Shown: positions 32,115 to 41,438 of the stretch, piece by piece
How positions within the stretch are numbered: the first letter of the stretch is position 1
Layout: every line of letters starts with the position of its first letter
Origin: Ehrlichia ruminantium str. Welgevonden
GTDB lineage: Bacteria > Pseudomonadota > Alphaproteobacteria > Rickettsiales > Anaplasmataceae
NCBI RefSeq assembly: GCF_000026005.1
Contig: NC_005295.2
Span: 372,001-436,000 of the forward strand
DNA length: 64,000 nucleotides
Reading direction: 5' to 3'
Notes under the pieces: generated by a model
What the model was told of the DNA's origin: nothing
Databases searched by the model: none
What the model saw: only the letters and a program-made list of their open reading frames with translations
Translations under genes and position numbers: made by a program

Positions 32115-33857
32115 TACATAGTTACATTAGTATAGTAAAAGTTAAGAGCTTTCACAGAACTTTATATACTTAAAATGAAATTTTGATTTTTTGTTTATTG
32201 ATAGTTGATATGAGCTAGGTGCTGCTACCTAGTTCTTGTAATTAGTGGCCTTTTGATTATTTAATTAAATATTTGTTTCAATTACAGGTGATAGTGTAAT
32301 CATTATGTTGGACTTAAAAAGTTTATATCGTTTTTGCTTTTTTCTGCTATCATATACTAGCTATATGCTATTGAATTATTAAAAAAAACTAGTAATAATG
32401 TTTACTACCATTGTAGATGGTGTAGTAATTGCTTTTTGAAATTGGAAAATTTTATACTCATGATTTATGTATGTGCTCTTACTTTTGTTTTAAAGTTTTA
32501 TCTCACATTAACTACATACTTATTTATGTATAAAAAAATGAATCATAATTTGATTAGTTCTTAGTATATATGGATTTTTCTTAAAGGCTCATTTTATATT
32601 AAGGTAATATTGTTTGCTGACTCTTATTAGTGAAAGGGGTTTAATATTCTTTTTGAAAAAGCATACAGTAAAAAAATCCTAATTATAGCATGATAAAAAG
32701 CTTTTAATGAGTTATCAAGTAATGAGTTTGTTAAATTTTATAGTATTGTTTTAATAATGTTAATAGGTTTTTATTTGTAATAGGGTAGCTTATTTATTAT
32801 GACTTAATATGAGAAAGATTGTATTTAATTATCTAGGAACAATATGTTGTGGTTGGTAATTATATTATAGCATTTCTATAGGAGCTTGTATTATTTGGGT
32901 ATATGATATTTATACGTAAAAAATTCGCTATAAAATTTTTCTAAATTTTAATTTGTTGAGTGACGGTTCCTTTATCAGCTAATATGCGTTAATATTTATT
33001 CTAGTTATACTATAATAGTAGTATAGCACATAATTGATGGTGGGAGTGAAGTTGTTATATAAAAAACTTGGACCGATTTTTTATAACACTTATATATCAA
33101 GAATTGCTTACACGCTTTATAAATTTATAAGGAATTACATTGAGATTTACATTTGAATATAAGCTGGGTATATTTATTATACTATGTGCTATACTTGATG
33201 CTTTGTCGTTATAACCTATTTATAATAGTAAAAATTTTGCAGCTATTTTATAATTAGCTATTATTGTTATAATATTATACTATCAAACTAATGTTATAAA
33301 TATTAATTATTATAATTATATCAATACCTGTAGTATTGTTGGTAGACTGAATAATTTTCTGTATTGTTTTAAATTGTATAAATAGCTCATAATATAATTT
33401 CTTGTGATTATTTTTGTACAGTGTATTTTTAATAGTACAATACATTATAAAAATGTTATCGAAATGTAATAGAATATTCAATAGGTTTAAATGTTGAAAT
33501 AAATATACTAGTAAGATAATAATTTATTATATAAAATAAATTACTATGTGTAACTAAAGTTGTTATGTATTACATATCAAACTCTTGATATATGAATAAT
33601 ATTTTTATGTTATAAACTGATTTATTTATGCTTGAATATGTGTGAATTTATATAATAAATGTTTATACTTATTCTTGTTCTTAAAAAGTATCGGTTGAAA
33701 GAATGCTAAAATTGATAAGTAAAATCAGTTAGTGTATGTTTGATAGATTAGCTTTTTTGGTAATATCTTGCTAATTTGTAAGGTAAATATCTATATGTTT
33801 TACTAATACATTTGGCCTATATTAATATGAATTGTCTATTTACATTGCTGTATGTTG
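32115..33857. other. Long non-coding stretch with relic array flank
   Basis: 1.74 kb. Near 32470-32570 it resembles the 3' flank of paralog 11 (a ttacttttgttttaaagtttta stretch, then a taatttgattagttctta stretch), suggesting that a further copy decayed here. A hairpin at 32212-32235 is listed separately. The 68-codon minus-strand ORF near 33275-33481 is low-complexity and not credible. Confidence 0.5.
32212..32235 (+). terminator. Possible terminator hairpin after paralog 12
   Basis: Arms gagctaggt (32212-32220) and acctagttc (32227-32235) pair with one G-U wobble around a 6-nt loop, about 100 bp after the last stop of the plus-strand run. The following T-tract is weak (ttgtaatta). Confidence 0.35.
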
Positions 33858-35111
33858 TTATCTTTGTGGTGATGATGATCTAGAATTAGGCTTTCCTTCT
33901 TTGTCTTCTTTTCCACCTACTATAGGTTCTGGTGCAAATGCATTATGTAATTCAGCAAATGTAGTGAAAGGAGAGAGTGGTATATTATCTTCTCCTGTAC
34001 ATTTCCTGTTATTGGGATCATCAGGTGTTTCGGAGTCAGATTTAGGATGTAATGTTGTACCGTCATTTGTTGGATCAACTCTAGATTCTAGTGTATCCAC
34101 TCTGTTGTTTTCTGAAGATGTTTGCAAATTTAAAAAAGGATTATTAGAACTGAGTATAGCATCAATTTCAGATGATAAGCTTGACTCAGAACAAGGTTGT
34201 GATTTATTTTGGCTTGTTATTTGTTCTGTTTTAAATTTTTCAAAAGCTTGTCGAAAGTCACATATATGATGACTAATTTCTTCTTGAGATCTTTGTGCAT
34301 TTACTGAAAAATCTTGTAAGCTACATTCCAATGTAGATGTTGATTGTGTGAATGCTGTTTTTTTGAATTTTGATTGTGGTGTATAGGTTCTTCTAGTAAA
34401 AAATGAAGTTACTTTATTTACAATATTCTGTATAGTTATTCTGCAATTTACTTTAAAAATATCCCAGTTACTCAAAAAACTACAGTTATTTATTGTTTTT
34501 GGTAAAGTCATTGTGAATTTGGTACGACTATAGTTAATAGTGCCATCAGGACAAGCTTCTACCATGAATCTGATTTGTATTTCTGTAGATGTAGATGGTT
34601 GCGAAGAATCATTTGCAAAACTTACATGTTGAGCAAAAGAAACATGCATTATGTTTGGTTGACCTGGATCACAATTAATATTAATGTTGTTATAACATTC
34701 TTGTGGAAAATTTGTATGATCTGAAGTGTTTTTTCTGATTATTGTAAGCAGACTAGAAGTAGTTTTGTTGCCTATGTTAAATAAGTTGTCGTTATTTAGT
34801 ATGGTTGCTAGTTCATCAAATAGTACTGTATTAGGTGTGGTATGGGCATATTCAAAACAAAGCTGTGATAGTATGGATAGTAAAATTGCACGTTCTTTAT
34901 GTTGAAATGGAAACCCTGAATATCGTGCTTTACGTTGTTTTATATTTGTTGATACATCAACATATATGCCATTTATACTTAATGACAGACATTTGTTGCA
35001 CAATTCTGATATAGTGCCATGTGAAGTATTATTTATATCAGTTGTATTGCGTATGAAGTTAGCGGGTTTAAGTTGTTTTATAGATAATAAAAAAGGTAGA
35101 ATGTTTGGCAT
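33858..35111 (-). CDS. Array paralog 13, no membrane anchor, long Ser-rich tail (417 aa)
   Basis: Function unknown. It belongs to the array family by the Arg74 block (HKERAILLSILSQLCFEY), VLFDELATIL (96-105), LSINGIYVDV (44-53) and the beta-rich MVEACPDGTINYSRTKF with LPKTINN. Unlike most members it has no N-terminal membrane helix. After the conserved core it has a tail of about 150 residues that is hydrophilic, Ser/Asp/Glu/Pro-rich and ends in a basic SSSPQR. It begins 41 bp after the stop of the upstream gene (35153-36151), so the two form an operon. A cytosolic or secreted form of the family fits best; that is inference. Confidence 0.85.
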   Translation of the reverse strand: MPNILPFLLSIKQLKPANFIRNTTDINNTSHGTISELCNKCLSLSINGIYVDVSTNIKQRKARYSGFPFQHKERAILLSILSQLCFEYAHTTPNTVLFDELATILNNDNLFNIGNKTTSSLLTIIRKNTSDHTNFPQECYNNININCDPGQPNIMHVSFAQHVSFANDSSQPSTSTEIQIRFMVEACPDGTINYSRTKFTMTLPKTINNCSFLSNWDIFKVNCRITIQNIVNKVTSFFTRRTYTPQSKFKKTAFTQSTSTLECSLQDFSVNAQRSQEEISHHICDFRQAFEKFKTEQITSQNKSQPCSESSLSSEIDAILSSNNPFLNLQTSSENNRVDTLESRVDPTNDGTTLHPKSDSETPDDPNNRKCTGEDNIPLSPFTTFAELHNAFAPEPIVGGKEDKEGKPNSRSSSPQR

Positions 35112-35152
35112 ATACTTAATTTTATTAGTAAAAGATATTTTAGTTGTATTAA

Positions 35153-36151
35153 TTATAGTGAACGACTTTGTTGTTCTGGGAATCTAGTACTAACATCTTG
35201 AGTTGTCGTACTAGATAAGCAGTGCTGTGGTTGTTCTGGTGATTCATTTTGGTTATCATTTGATATGCCATAAGCACCTACTGCTTCTTTCTGTTGTAAT
35301 ATATCTTTGCTTGTTACAGTTGTAAATTCTGTGTTTGATGGTGTAGACAATAGGAGTACACCACCTTCTGAGGTATCTGCTATTCTACATATACCTTCTT
35401 CTTGGTTAGAGTGTCTAGTAAGGTCATTGCATTGCCTATGAACAAATGATCTAATTCTAGCGCAGATATTTGATAAGCGAATTAATACACGTTGTAATAG
35501 AACTCGTGCAAGTGATTGTGGTAGTAATACGTTTATGTTAGCATCATGGTATGAAACAACTCCTGTAGAATTAGAAGTTATATTAAATGAGATTTCTCCA
35601 TTTATGCCATCATACATTATATTACTTTGAGATGCATCTTTTATACTTACTTGTTCTGAGTACTTTACGTATAGCTTATCTGGCGATAATACCACAATAT
35701 GAGTTGAAAAATTATTAAGTGCTGCTATAGGATTCGTATTATGATTCTCTGGTATATCTTGTACATCTCTTGCAATATTAGACATTATTGATGTATATAA
35801 TGTGCCGTGCAAGCATGCTTGATGTAGAAGGGTTATTAGCTCATCTATAAGTGATGGTTTTACAATTATACCAGAATTTTCAAAAATTGTTTGTTGTAAT
35901 ATTGTATGTAAAACATTACGATAATCATTATTTTGCAAGAATGGATTATGTAATTCATAATCTTGAATAACCTGGTCAAATTGAACAAGTGAATTGTTGA
36001 TCCTTATAGTACTTCTAGGTAAGTCTAACCATGCTTGGTAACCGTTTCTGCATTCAGGATATAGTGTATTTCTCAGCTGAGAAAGAGAGAAGTTTTTTAA
36101 TGCTAATATGCCATGAGACATGAAAAAGCAGCGTTTGAGCCTATATAACAT
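35153..36151 (-). CDS. Array paralog 14, no membrane anchor (332 aa)
   Basis: Function unknown. Subgroup B landmarks are WLDLPRSTIRINNS (41-54), Arg78 in NDYRNVLHTILQQTIF, and SLIDELITLLHQACLHG (100-116). The beta-rich part has VVSYHDANINVLLPQSL. No N-terminal membrane helix is present; Met11 (MSHGILALKNF) is an alternative start. The C-terminal 80 residues are polar, Gln/Ser/Glu-rich, and the usual P-x-F motif is not recognisable. It is the first gene of a two-gene operon with the other anchor-less member. Confidence 0.83.
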   Translation of the reverse strand: MLYRLKRCFFMSHGILALKNFSLSQLRNTLYPECRNGYQAWLDLPRSTIRINNSLVQFDQVIQDYELHNPFLQNNDYRNVLHTILQQTIFENSGIIVKPSLIDELITLLHQACLHGTLYTSIMSNIARDVQDIPENHNTNPIAALNNFSTHIVVLSPDKLYVKYSEQVSIKDASQSNIMYDGINGEISFNITSNSTGVVSYHDANINVLLPQSLARVLLQRVLIRLSNICARIRSFVHRQCNDLTRHSNQEEGICRIADTSEGGVLLLSTPSNTEFTTVTSKDILQQKEAVGAYGISNDNQNESPEQPQHCLSSTTTQDVSTRFPEQQSRSL

Positions 36152-36502
36152 AATAATTCTACTAATAATATATATTAATATGTGTAATTATATCACATGT
36201 GGTGTATTATAACAATTAAATTTTTCATGGTTAGTGAACATGTTTGGTGTAAATATATATTATTAGTGTAAATTTGTTACTAATTTGTCTATTTAACTTA
36301 AAGTATATGATTTATTTATTTATTATTTATAGTGATTAATATACTTAGATAATTGTCAATCTCAATTAGAGTGGATAGAAGTTATTGAGAAGTATCAGAA
36401 GCATAGAATAACATTATATAATAAGTTAATATTTAGAAATAAATACGTCTTATACATCTTAATGTAATTATATAGAAGATTGTAAGTTATGCTTAAAATT
36501 TT
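36152..36502. other. Intergenic region, nothing recognised
   Basis: 351 bp between uvrD (ending here on the minus strand) and the start of the 35153-36151 gene. It should carry that operon's promoter. No hairpin with a T-run was seen after uvrD. Confidence 0.4.
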
Positions 36503-38422
36503 TTAGTGGTAATTTGATATATTTTTTATAACCTGTATATGTTCTATAGGTAATTCTTTTATAAAGCGTGATATTTCCATTTGTTGACGCCAATTGTTTA
36601 TGTCTCTTACCGCTACACATGATATAAATAACTGTTCTCTTGCTCTTGTAATTCCAACATATGCTAATCTTCTTTCTTCTTCCAAAGCTTCTCCTGTTCT
36701 ATCTTGTAAAGATTTTTCATGTGGAAAAACTCCTTCTTCCCATCCTGGTAAAAAAACCACAGGAAATTCTAGCCCTTTTGCTGCATGTAATGTCATTATA
36801 CACGTATAATTGTCATCATCATTTGATATATCCACTTCTGTTACAAGACTAATATGTTCTAAAAATGCATTTACATCATTGAAATTTAGTAATGCAGAGA
36901 ATAATTCTTTTATGTTTTCTATACGTGCTAATCCACTTTCTCCTTCATTCTCTAGCATATCTATGTATCCTGAATCATATGCTATCATCTTCACAGTATT
37001 TGATATTGAATCTGATAATAAGGATTCCTTCCAAGAATTGATCTTGTTTAGCAGGTTATTTAATGATCTTGATGTTTTTTCTGAGAGCTGATTATCTTCA
37101 ATTAATATTTTTGTAGCATCTAAAAAGTGGGTATTATACTGCTTTGCATATGAGTATATTTTATTTAAAGTGGATGCTCCAACATTTCGTTTGGGTTTAT
37201 TAATTATTCTATCAAAAGCAATGTCATGCTGAGGATTTACAGTAATTTTTAAGTATGCAATAATATCTCGAATTTCTTGCCGGTCATAAAATCTTGTACT
37301 TCCAATTATTCTATATGGTATATTGTACTTAATAAAATATTCTTCAAATATTCTAGTTTGAAATCCTGCTCTTACTAAAATAGCTGTTTCTTTAAATTGA
37401 TAATCGTGTAAATTCTTTATATATTCGCATATATATTGTGCTTCTATTCTACTATCCCAAAACTTCATCAAATTAACTTTGTTTCCTTCTTGATTTGTTG
37501 TCCATAATTTTTTTCCTAACCTAGACTTATTATTATTTATTATTGCCGTAGCAACTTCTAGTATATTTGATGTTGACCTATAATTGCATTCTAGACGTAT
37601 AGTTTTTGCATTAGGGAAATCATCTGAGAATTTTAATATATTTCCTACTTCTGCCCCACGCCAACTATATATTGATTGATCATCATCTCCAACACAACAT
37701 AAGTTCTTATGTTTTTGTGCTAGTAATCTCAACCATAAATATTGAATCGTGTTGATATCTTGGTATTCATCAACCATGATGTATTTAAACTGTTCTTGAT
37801 AATGTGATAAAATATTATGCTGTTTGGTAAATATTTCGATGTTATATAATAATAAATCCCCAAAATCAGCACAGTTAAGAAACTTTAGTCGTTCTTGATA
37901 AATGTTATAGGTACTTAATGCTATTGTATTGATGGGTTTGTTTAATTCTGTATCACTTATATTTGTAGGTACTAATCCTCTATCTTTCCATCTCTGTATT
38001 TTGTTTAAAATAATTTTATAAGCATCTGATGCATATTCAGGATGCATGTCATTAACTATAGTCTTGATTACTTGCAATTGATCATCTGTGCCAATGATGG
38101 TAAAATCACTTTTTAAGCCTACTGCTTCAGCATGTTGTCGAAGGATTTTTGTTGCTATTGCATGAAACGTACCCAGCCATATGTTTGATGCACAGGTTAA
38201 TTCATTGATTCTTGAAAGCATTTCATTAGCAGCTTTGTTAGTAAATGTGACAGCTAAAATTTGACTAGGAAGTGCAAAATTGTTGTTAAGAATATATGCT
38301 ATTCTTGATGTAATAGTTCTGGTTTTACCTGTTCCTGCTCCAGCTAATATTAAAATAGGTCCATTAATATTAGTAACGGCTTTCTTCTGATCTTCATTTA
38401 GTGAAGTAATGTAATCTTCCAT
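36503..38422 (-). CDS. uvrD: UvrD/PcrA-type 3'-5' DNA helicase (639 aa)
   Basis: A superfamily 1A helicase that unwinds DNA in nucleotide-excision and mismatch repair. The motifs appear in order: Walker A AGAGTGKTRT (residues 28-37), motif Ia AVTFTNKAANEM, motif II VDEYQDINT, motif III GDDDQSIYSWRGA, motif IV ECNYRST, motif V TLHAAKGLEFPVVFLPGWE, and motif VI YVGITRARE. It lacks the roughly 80-residue C-terminal tail of E. coli UvrD, so the UvrB/MutL-binding extension may be missing. It interrupts the paralog array and is likely older than its expansion on both sides. Confidence 0.94.
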   Translation of the reverse strand: MEDYITSLNEDQKKAVTNINGPILILAGAGTGKTRTITSRIAYILNNNFALPSQILAVTFTNKAANEMLSRINELTCASNIWLGTFHAIATKILRQHAEAVGLKSDFTIIGTDDQLQVIKTIVNDMHPEYASDAYKIILNKIQRWKDRGLVPTNISDTELNKPINTIALSTYNIYQERLKFLNCADFGDLLLYNIEIFTKQHNILSHYQEQFKYIMVDEYQDINTIQYLWLRLLAQKHKNLCCVGDDDQSIYSWRGAEVGNILKFSDDFPNAKTIRLECNYRSTSNILEVATAIINNNKSRLGKKLWTTNQEGNKVNLMKFWDSRIEAQYICEYIKNLHDYQFKETAILVRAGFQTRIFEEYFIKYNIPYRIIGSTRFYDRQEIRDIIAYLKITVNPQHDIAFDRIINKPKRNVGASTLNKIYSYAKQYNTHFLDATKILIEDNQLSEKTSRSLNNLLNKINSWKESLLSDSISNTVKMIAYDSGYIDMLENEGESGLARIENIKELFSALLNFNDVNAFLEHISLVTEVDISNDDDNYTCIMTLHAAKGLEFPVVFLPGWEEGVFPHEKSLQDRTGEALEEERRLAYVGITRAREQLFISCVAVRDINNWRQQMEISRFIKELPIEHIQVIKNISNYH

Positions 38423-38977
38423 AATGTAATAGGTTTATCATTATTAATATGTAGTATGTTATATTTTAGTAATACAGTCAAAAAAAGATAGAGATTTAGT
38501 CGAATACAAATTACTTCTTTATACATAATAATATTATTTTGTATAATTGGTATAAAACCATCATGTAGATTTGAGTTTTGTTCAGTAGATTCATTGTGAA
38601 TGAATCTATAAAGATTGATAAATAGGTTTTTTATCAAGTAGCTATTCTATATTGTATATGTGACGATAGAAGTTTGTATTAAATTTGTGAAGATTTTAAA
38701 ATTATAACGTATGGTCCTTATAGTCAGCATTTATATAATGAATGTTTAAGTAGGTTTTTAGCTTTATTTTCGTAAGTTTAGTGTATTAATGTCTAGGTTT
38801 TTCATAGTAAATAGATAATGGTATTAAAAAGTTTTTTATTAGCTATTTAAATAGTTTTTATATATAGCTATCGTTAAGGACTTATTAAGTATGTTATTAC
38901 ATTTTTTAGATGATATTTACTATTATGATTACAATTACTGAGTAGTACTTTGTTACAATAAAAGTAATGTTTTGTAT
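38423..38977. other. Intergenic region, nothing credible
   Basis: 555 bp upstream of uvrD. A 79-codon minus-strand ORF overlapping the uvrD start has no recognisable features and is probably chance. It should contain the uvrD promoter. Confidence 0.4.
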
Positions 38978-40153
38978 TTATATCATTAGATAAGAATCTG
39001 TTTCTCTATTATGTAGTGTAGTTGTGGTAATTGTGTCAAGTTGAGGTATATTATCATGTATTTGTTCTGCAGCATGGGTATAAACAGTGAAACTTGGTAG
39101 AACTAATATTGTTCTATTACCTTGTTGTTGGGTATCTTCTTTTAGTTCATTTAATGTATTATCAGATGTGAGAAGTGTTTCTGCTTTTAGGTACTGTGAT
39201 TTAGTGTCATCCTCTGATTGTGGTGTGAAAGTGTGTTGTGTTTCACTATCAGATTGTTTAGTATCTTTTTCTGGTTTATTTGATGTATTATTAGGGATGA
39301 ATGATACTTCTCCTTCTGAGTATTCTAATAACTCAGGATTATCTTCTGATTGTGATACTAGGAAATGTATATTTCCAGTAAATGTAGAGTGAAATGTATT
39401 ATCTTGTGTTGTTGTTAACTTTTTGTAAAACTCTACATCATCGATAAAAAATTTTTTTGGTGAGCTACTTATATACCGTAATGTAATTTTTGGCGAGAAA
39501 CTAAGGGGTTTTACTGTGTATTTTTCTTTATCAGGTATACCTTGATCTACTATGTTAGATAATAAGTCCATGAAATCTTTAGTATATATGTGATTTATCA
39601 TATGATGTATTAAAGCCATATCAGGCTTGTTCTTTCCAACATATTTAGAAAATATACCTTCAAGAGATGCTCCTAATATAGCTCTATTAATAGTGTCAGG
39701 AGTATTATCATTTCTATTTTTTTGTAAATATTGTATATGTTGTTTAACTAGTGGATTATTTTTTGCATCTTTTTTCAGTCCTTCGTATTTTAATTGTATT
39801 ACTGAACCGACAACCATAGTGTTATCAATATGTAAGATTATGTTATATTTATAAGGACTATCTATTTCCTGTAGTTTAGTATCTGCTGAATTAAACATTT
39901 CTGATAAATTGTGTTCCGATAAATCTGATTTACTATATTCATAAGGACTATCTATTTCCTGTGGTTTAGTGTCTGCTGAATTAAGCATTTCTGATAAATT
40001 GTGTTCCGGTAAATTTGATCCACTTGTAGTAGCAGTAGTTGTACATAAACTTTTTTGTCTTGTAATATACTTAACAATGAAGTTAATGAACATGTATAAT
40101 ATTAGGCACGATACTATAAAAGCAATTAATAATGAAAACCTTAAATCGTACAT
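38978..40153 (-). CDS. Array paralog 15, anchored, with duplicated motif (391 aa)
   Basis: Function unknown. The membrane helix is at residues 6-29. The motif that occurs once in its relatives is here duplicated exactly in frame: EHNLSEMLNSADTK (50-63) and EHNLSEMFNSADTK (80-93), a 30-residue period. The core follows: VKQHIQYLQKNRNDN, Arg157 in INRAILGASLEGIF, and LIHHMINHIY (181-190). NIHFLVSQSEDNPELLEYS marks the beta-rich part. An acidic Ser/Thr/Gln/Lys insert separates this from the LVLPSFTVY tail. It is a recent sister of the next gene, with long identical blocks (RNDNT, NRAILGA, IPDKEKY). Confidence 0.87.
   Translation of the reverse strand: MYDLRFSLLIAFIVSCLILYMFINFIVKYITRQKSLCTTTATTSGSNLPEHNLSEMLNSADTKPQEIDSPYEYSKSDLSEHNLSEMFNSADTKLQEIDSPYKYNIILHIDNTMVVGSVIQLKYEGLKKDAKNNPLVKQHIQYLQKNRNDNTPDTINRAILGASLEGIFSKYVGKNKPDMALIHHMINHIYTKDFMDLLSNIVDQGIPDKEKYTVKPLSFSPKITLRYISSSPKKFFIDDVEFYKKLTTTQDNTFHSTFTGNIHFLVSQSEDNPELLEYSEGEVSFIPNNTSNKPEKDTKQSDSETQHTFTPQSEDDTKSQYLKAETLLTSDNTLNELKEDTQQQGNRTILVLPSFTVYTHAAEQIHDNIPQLDTITTTTLHNRETDSYLMI
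39848..40027 (-). repeat. 90-bp direct duplication inside an array gene
   Basis: Landmark ataaggactatctatttcct occurs at 39851 and 39941, exactly 90 bp apart, with few differences between the copies. It encodes the doubled SADT motif. Confidence 0.9.
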
Positions 40154-40490
40154 TTCTTATCTAGTTAAAAATTATTTAAATCGATATAAATATATTAACA
40201 CAAAAATTAATAAAATTCAACTAATATTAATAACTAAAGTAATATACTGATATTAAAAATTTTACTTTTTATATAATCTTTATAAGAATACTTAAAACTA
40301 TATTTCATCATAAACTATATGTACGTATTTGTACGATTAATAAAATAATTTCATGGATATTAGATGAAGATATTTGGGAAATAAAATAGCTTATTTATAA
40401 TGTTAGGGTATTATTTAATTTGATTCTAACTCAATATGGTTTTTAAGTAAAATTTGTGAATATTTACTTATTAACGATATGACATGTATT
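40154..40490. other. Spacer between sister array genes
   Basis: 337 bp, A+T-rich, between two minus-strand genes. It should contain the promoter of the 38978-40153 gene. Nothing else recognised. Confidence 0.35.
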
Positions 40491-41438
40491 TTAATGTGAA
40501 GGTAGTTCTTGAGTTGGTGGTAAAATAGTAGTTGTGACTGTATCGAGTGTAGATGTGTTATCAGGTAGTTGTGCGGTAGAATGATTATTTACGGTAAAAT
40601 TTGGTATAGTGTATTTTCTGACTGTAGACGGTATGGAATATGATTTTGTAAATTCATGACAGATTAATAATACTTTTCCTTCTGAATATTCAAGGATTTC
40701 AGGATTATCTTCTGATTGTGATATTAAAAAGCTTATATTCCCAGTGATTAGATTATGGATAGATGGGTTATCTTGTAATGCTACTTTTTTGTGGAAGTCT
40801 ACATCAATAGAAAATTGCTTTTTTGAGTTAGTATTATAACATAATGTCATGCCTTTGTATAATATAGAAGTTGTTTCCATTATGTATTTTTCTTTATCAG
40901 GTATACTTTGGTCTAATATATTAGATAGTAAGTGCATGTAATCTTCAACATATATATGGTTTATCATGTGATGTATTAAAGGTATGCTAGGTGTGTTATC
41001 TAAGCATTTTTTTGAAAAAATGTTATGAAGGCATGCACCTAATATAGCACGGTTGATGTGATCATCAGTATTGTCGTTTCTATTGTTTTGTAAATATTCT
41101 ATATGTTGGTCGATCAAAGACTCAGGTAATTCATCTTGTTGTTCATGATCATCACTTGTTTCTATTATTTGTGGGGAAATAGTAACGTTATTTATCTGTA
41201 ATTTAGTGTTTATCTGATTTATATCAGGAGCATTTATTTCATCTATTGCAGTATTTATTGAGTTAAACATATGTGATAGATCATCTTGTGATAAATTTGG
41301 TATGTTTGTAAAGGGGATATGTGTTAGTTTGTTTTTCTTATTGATAATGTAACGTGCTATCAAAGCTATTATTGCAATCAACGTACTCACTATAATAAAT
41401 ATTGCTATAACAATTGTTGCTATACCTAGAAGATGCAT
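40491..41438 (-). CDS. Array paralog 16, anchored membrane protein, subgroup A (315 aa)
   Basis: Function unknown. I choose the ATG at 41438 instead of the first in-frame ATG at 41471 because a clear AGGAG lies 7 nt before it and the protein then begins MHLLGIATI, directly entering the membrane helix (residues 4-30). Landmarks (numbered from this start): LSHMFNSINTAIDE, a changed form of the SADTT motif (54-67); DQHIEYLQNNRNDN; Arg130 in INRAILGACLHNIF; LIHHMINHIYVEDY (154-167). NISFLISQSEDNPEILEYS and tail YTIPNFTV follow. It lacks the motif duplication and acidic insert of its sister at 38978. Confidence 0.86.
   Translation of the reverse strand: MHLLGIATIVIAIFIIVSTLIAIIALIARYIINKKNKLTHIPFTNIPNLSQDDLSHMFNSINTAIDEINAPDINQINTKLQINNVTISPQIIETSDDHEQQDELPESLIDQHIEYLQNNRNDNTDDHINRAILGACLHNIFSKKCLDNTPSIPLIHHMINHIYVEDYMHLLSNILDQSIPDKEKYIMETTSILYKGMTLCYNTNSKKQFSIDVDFHKKVALQDNPSIHNLITGNISFLISQSEDNPEILEYSEGKVLLICHEFTKSYSIPSTVRKYTIPNFTVNNHSTAQLPDNTSTLDTVTTTILPPTQELPSH

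Noticed and set aside
33275-33481. 68-codon minus-strand ORF
   Set aside because: Low-complexity Asn/Ile/Lys composition, no ribosome binding site, no similarity to neighbours; expected by chance in A+T-rich DNA.
38398-38637. 79-codon minus-strand ORF overlapping the uvrD start
   Set aside because: No recognisable motif, overlaps uvrD out of frame, composition like random translation of spacer.
11468-41438. The array as the p28/Msp2 outer-membrane porin family
   Set aside because: Members lack a cleavable signal peptide and the beta-barrel pattern ending in an aromatic residue; they have a stop-transfer-like N-terminal helix.
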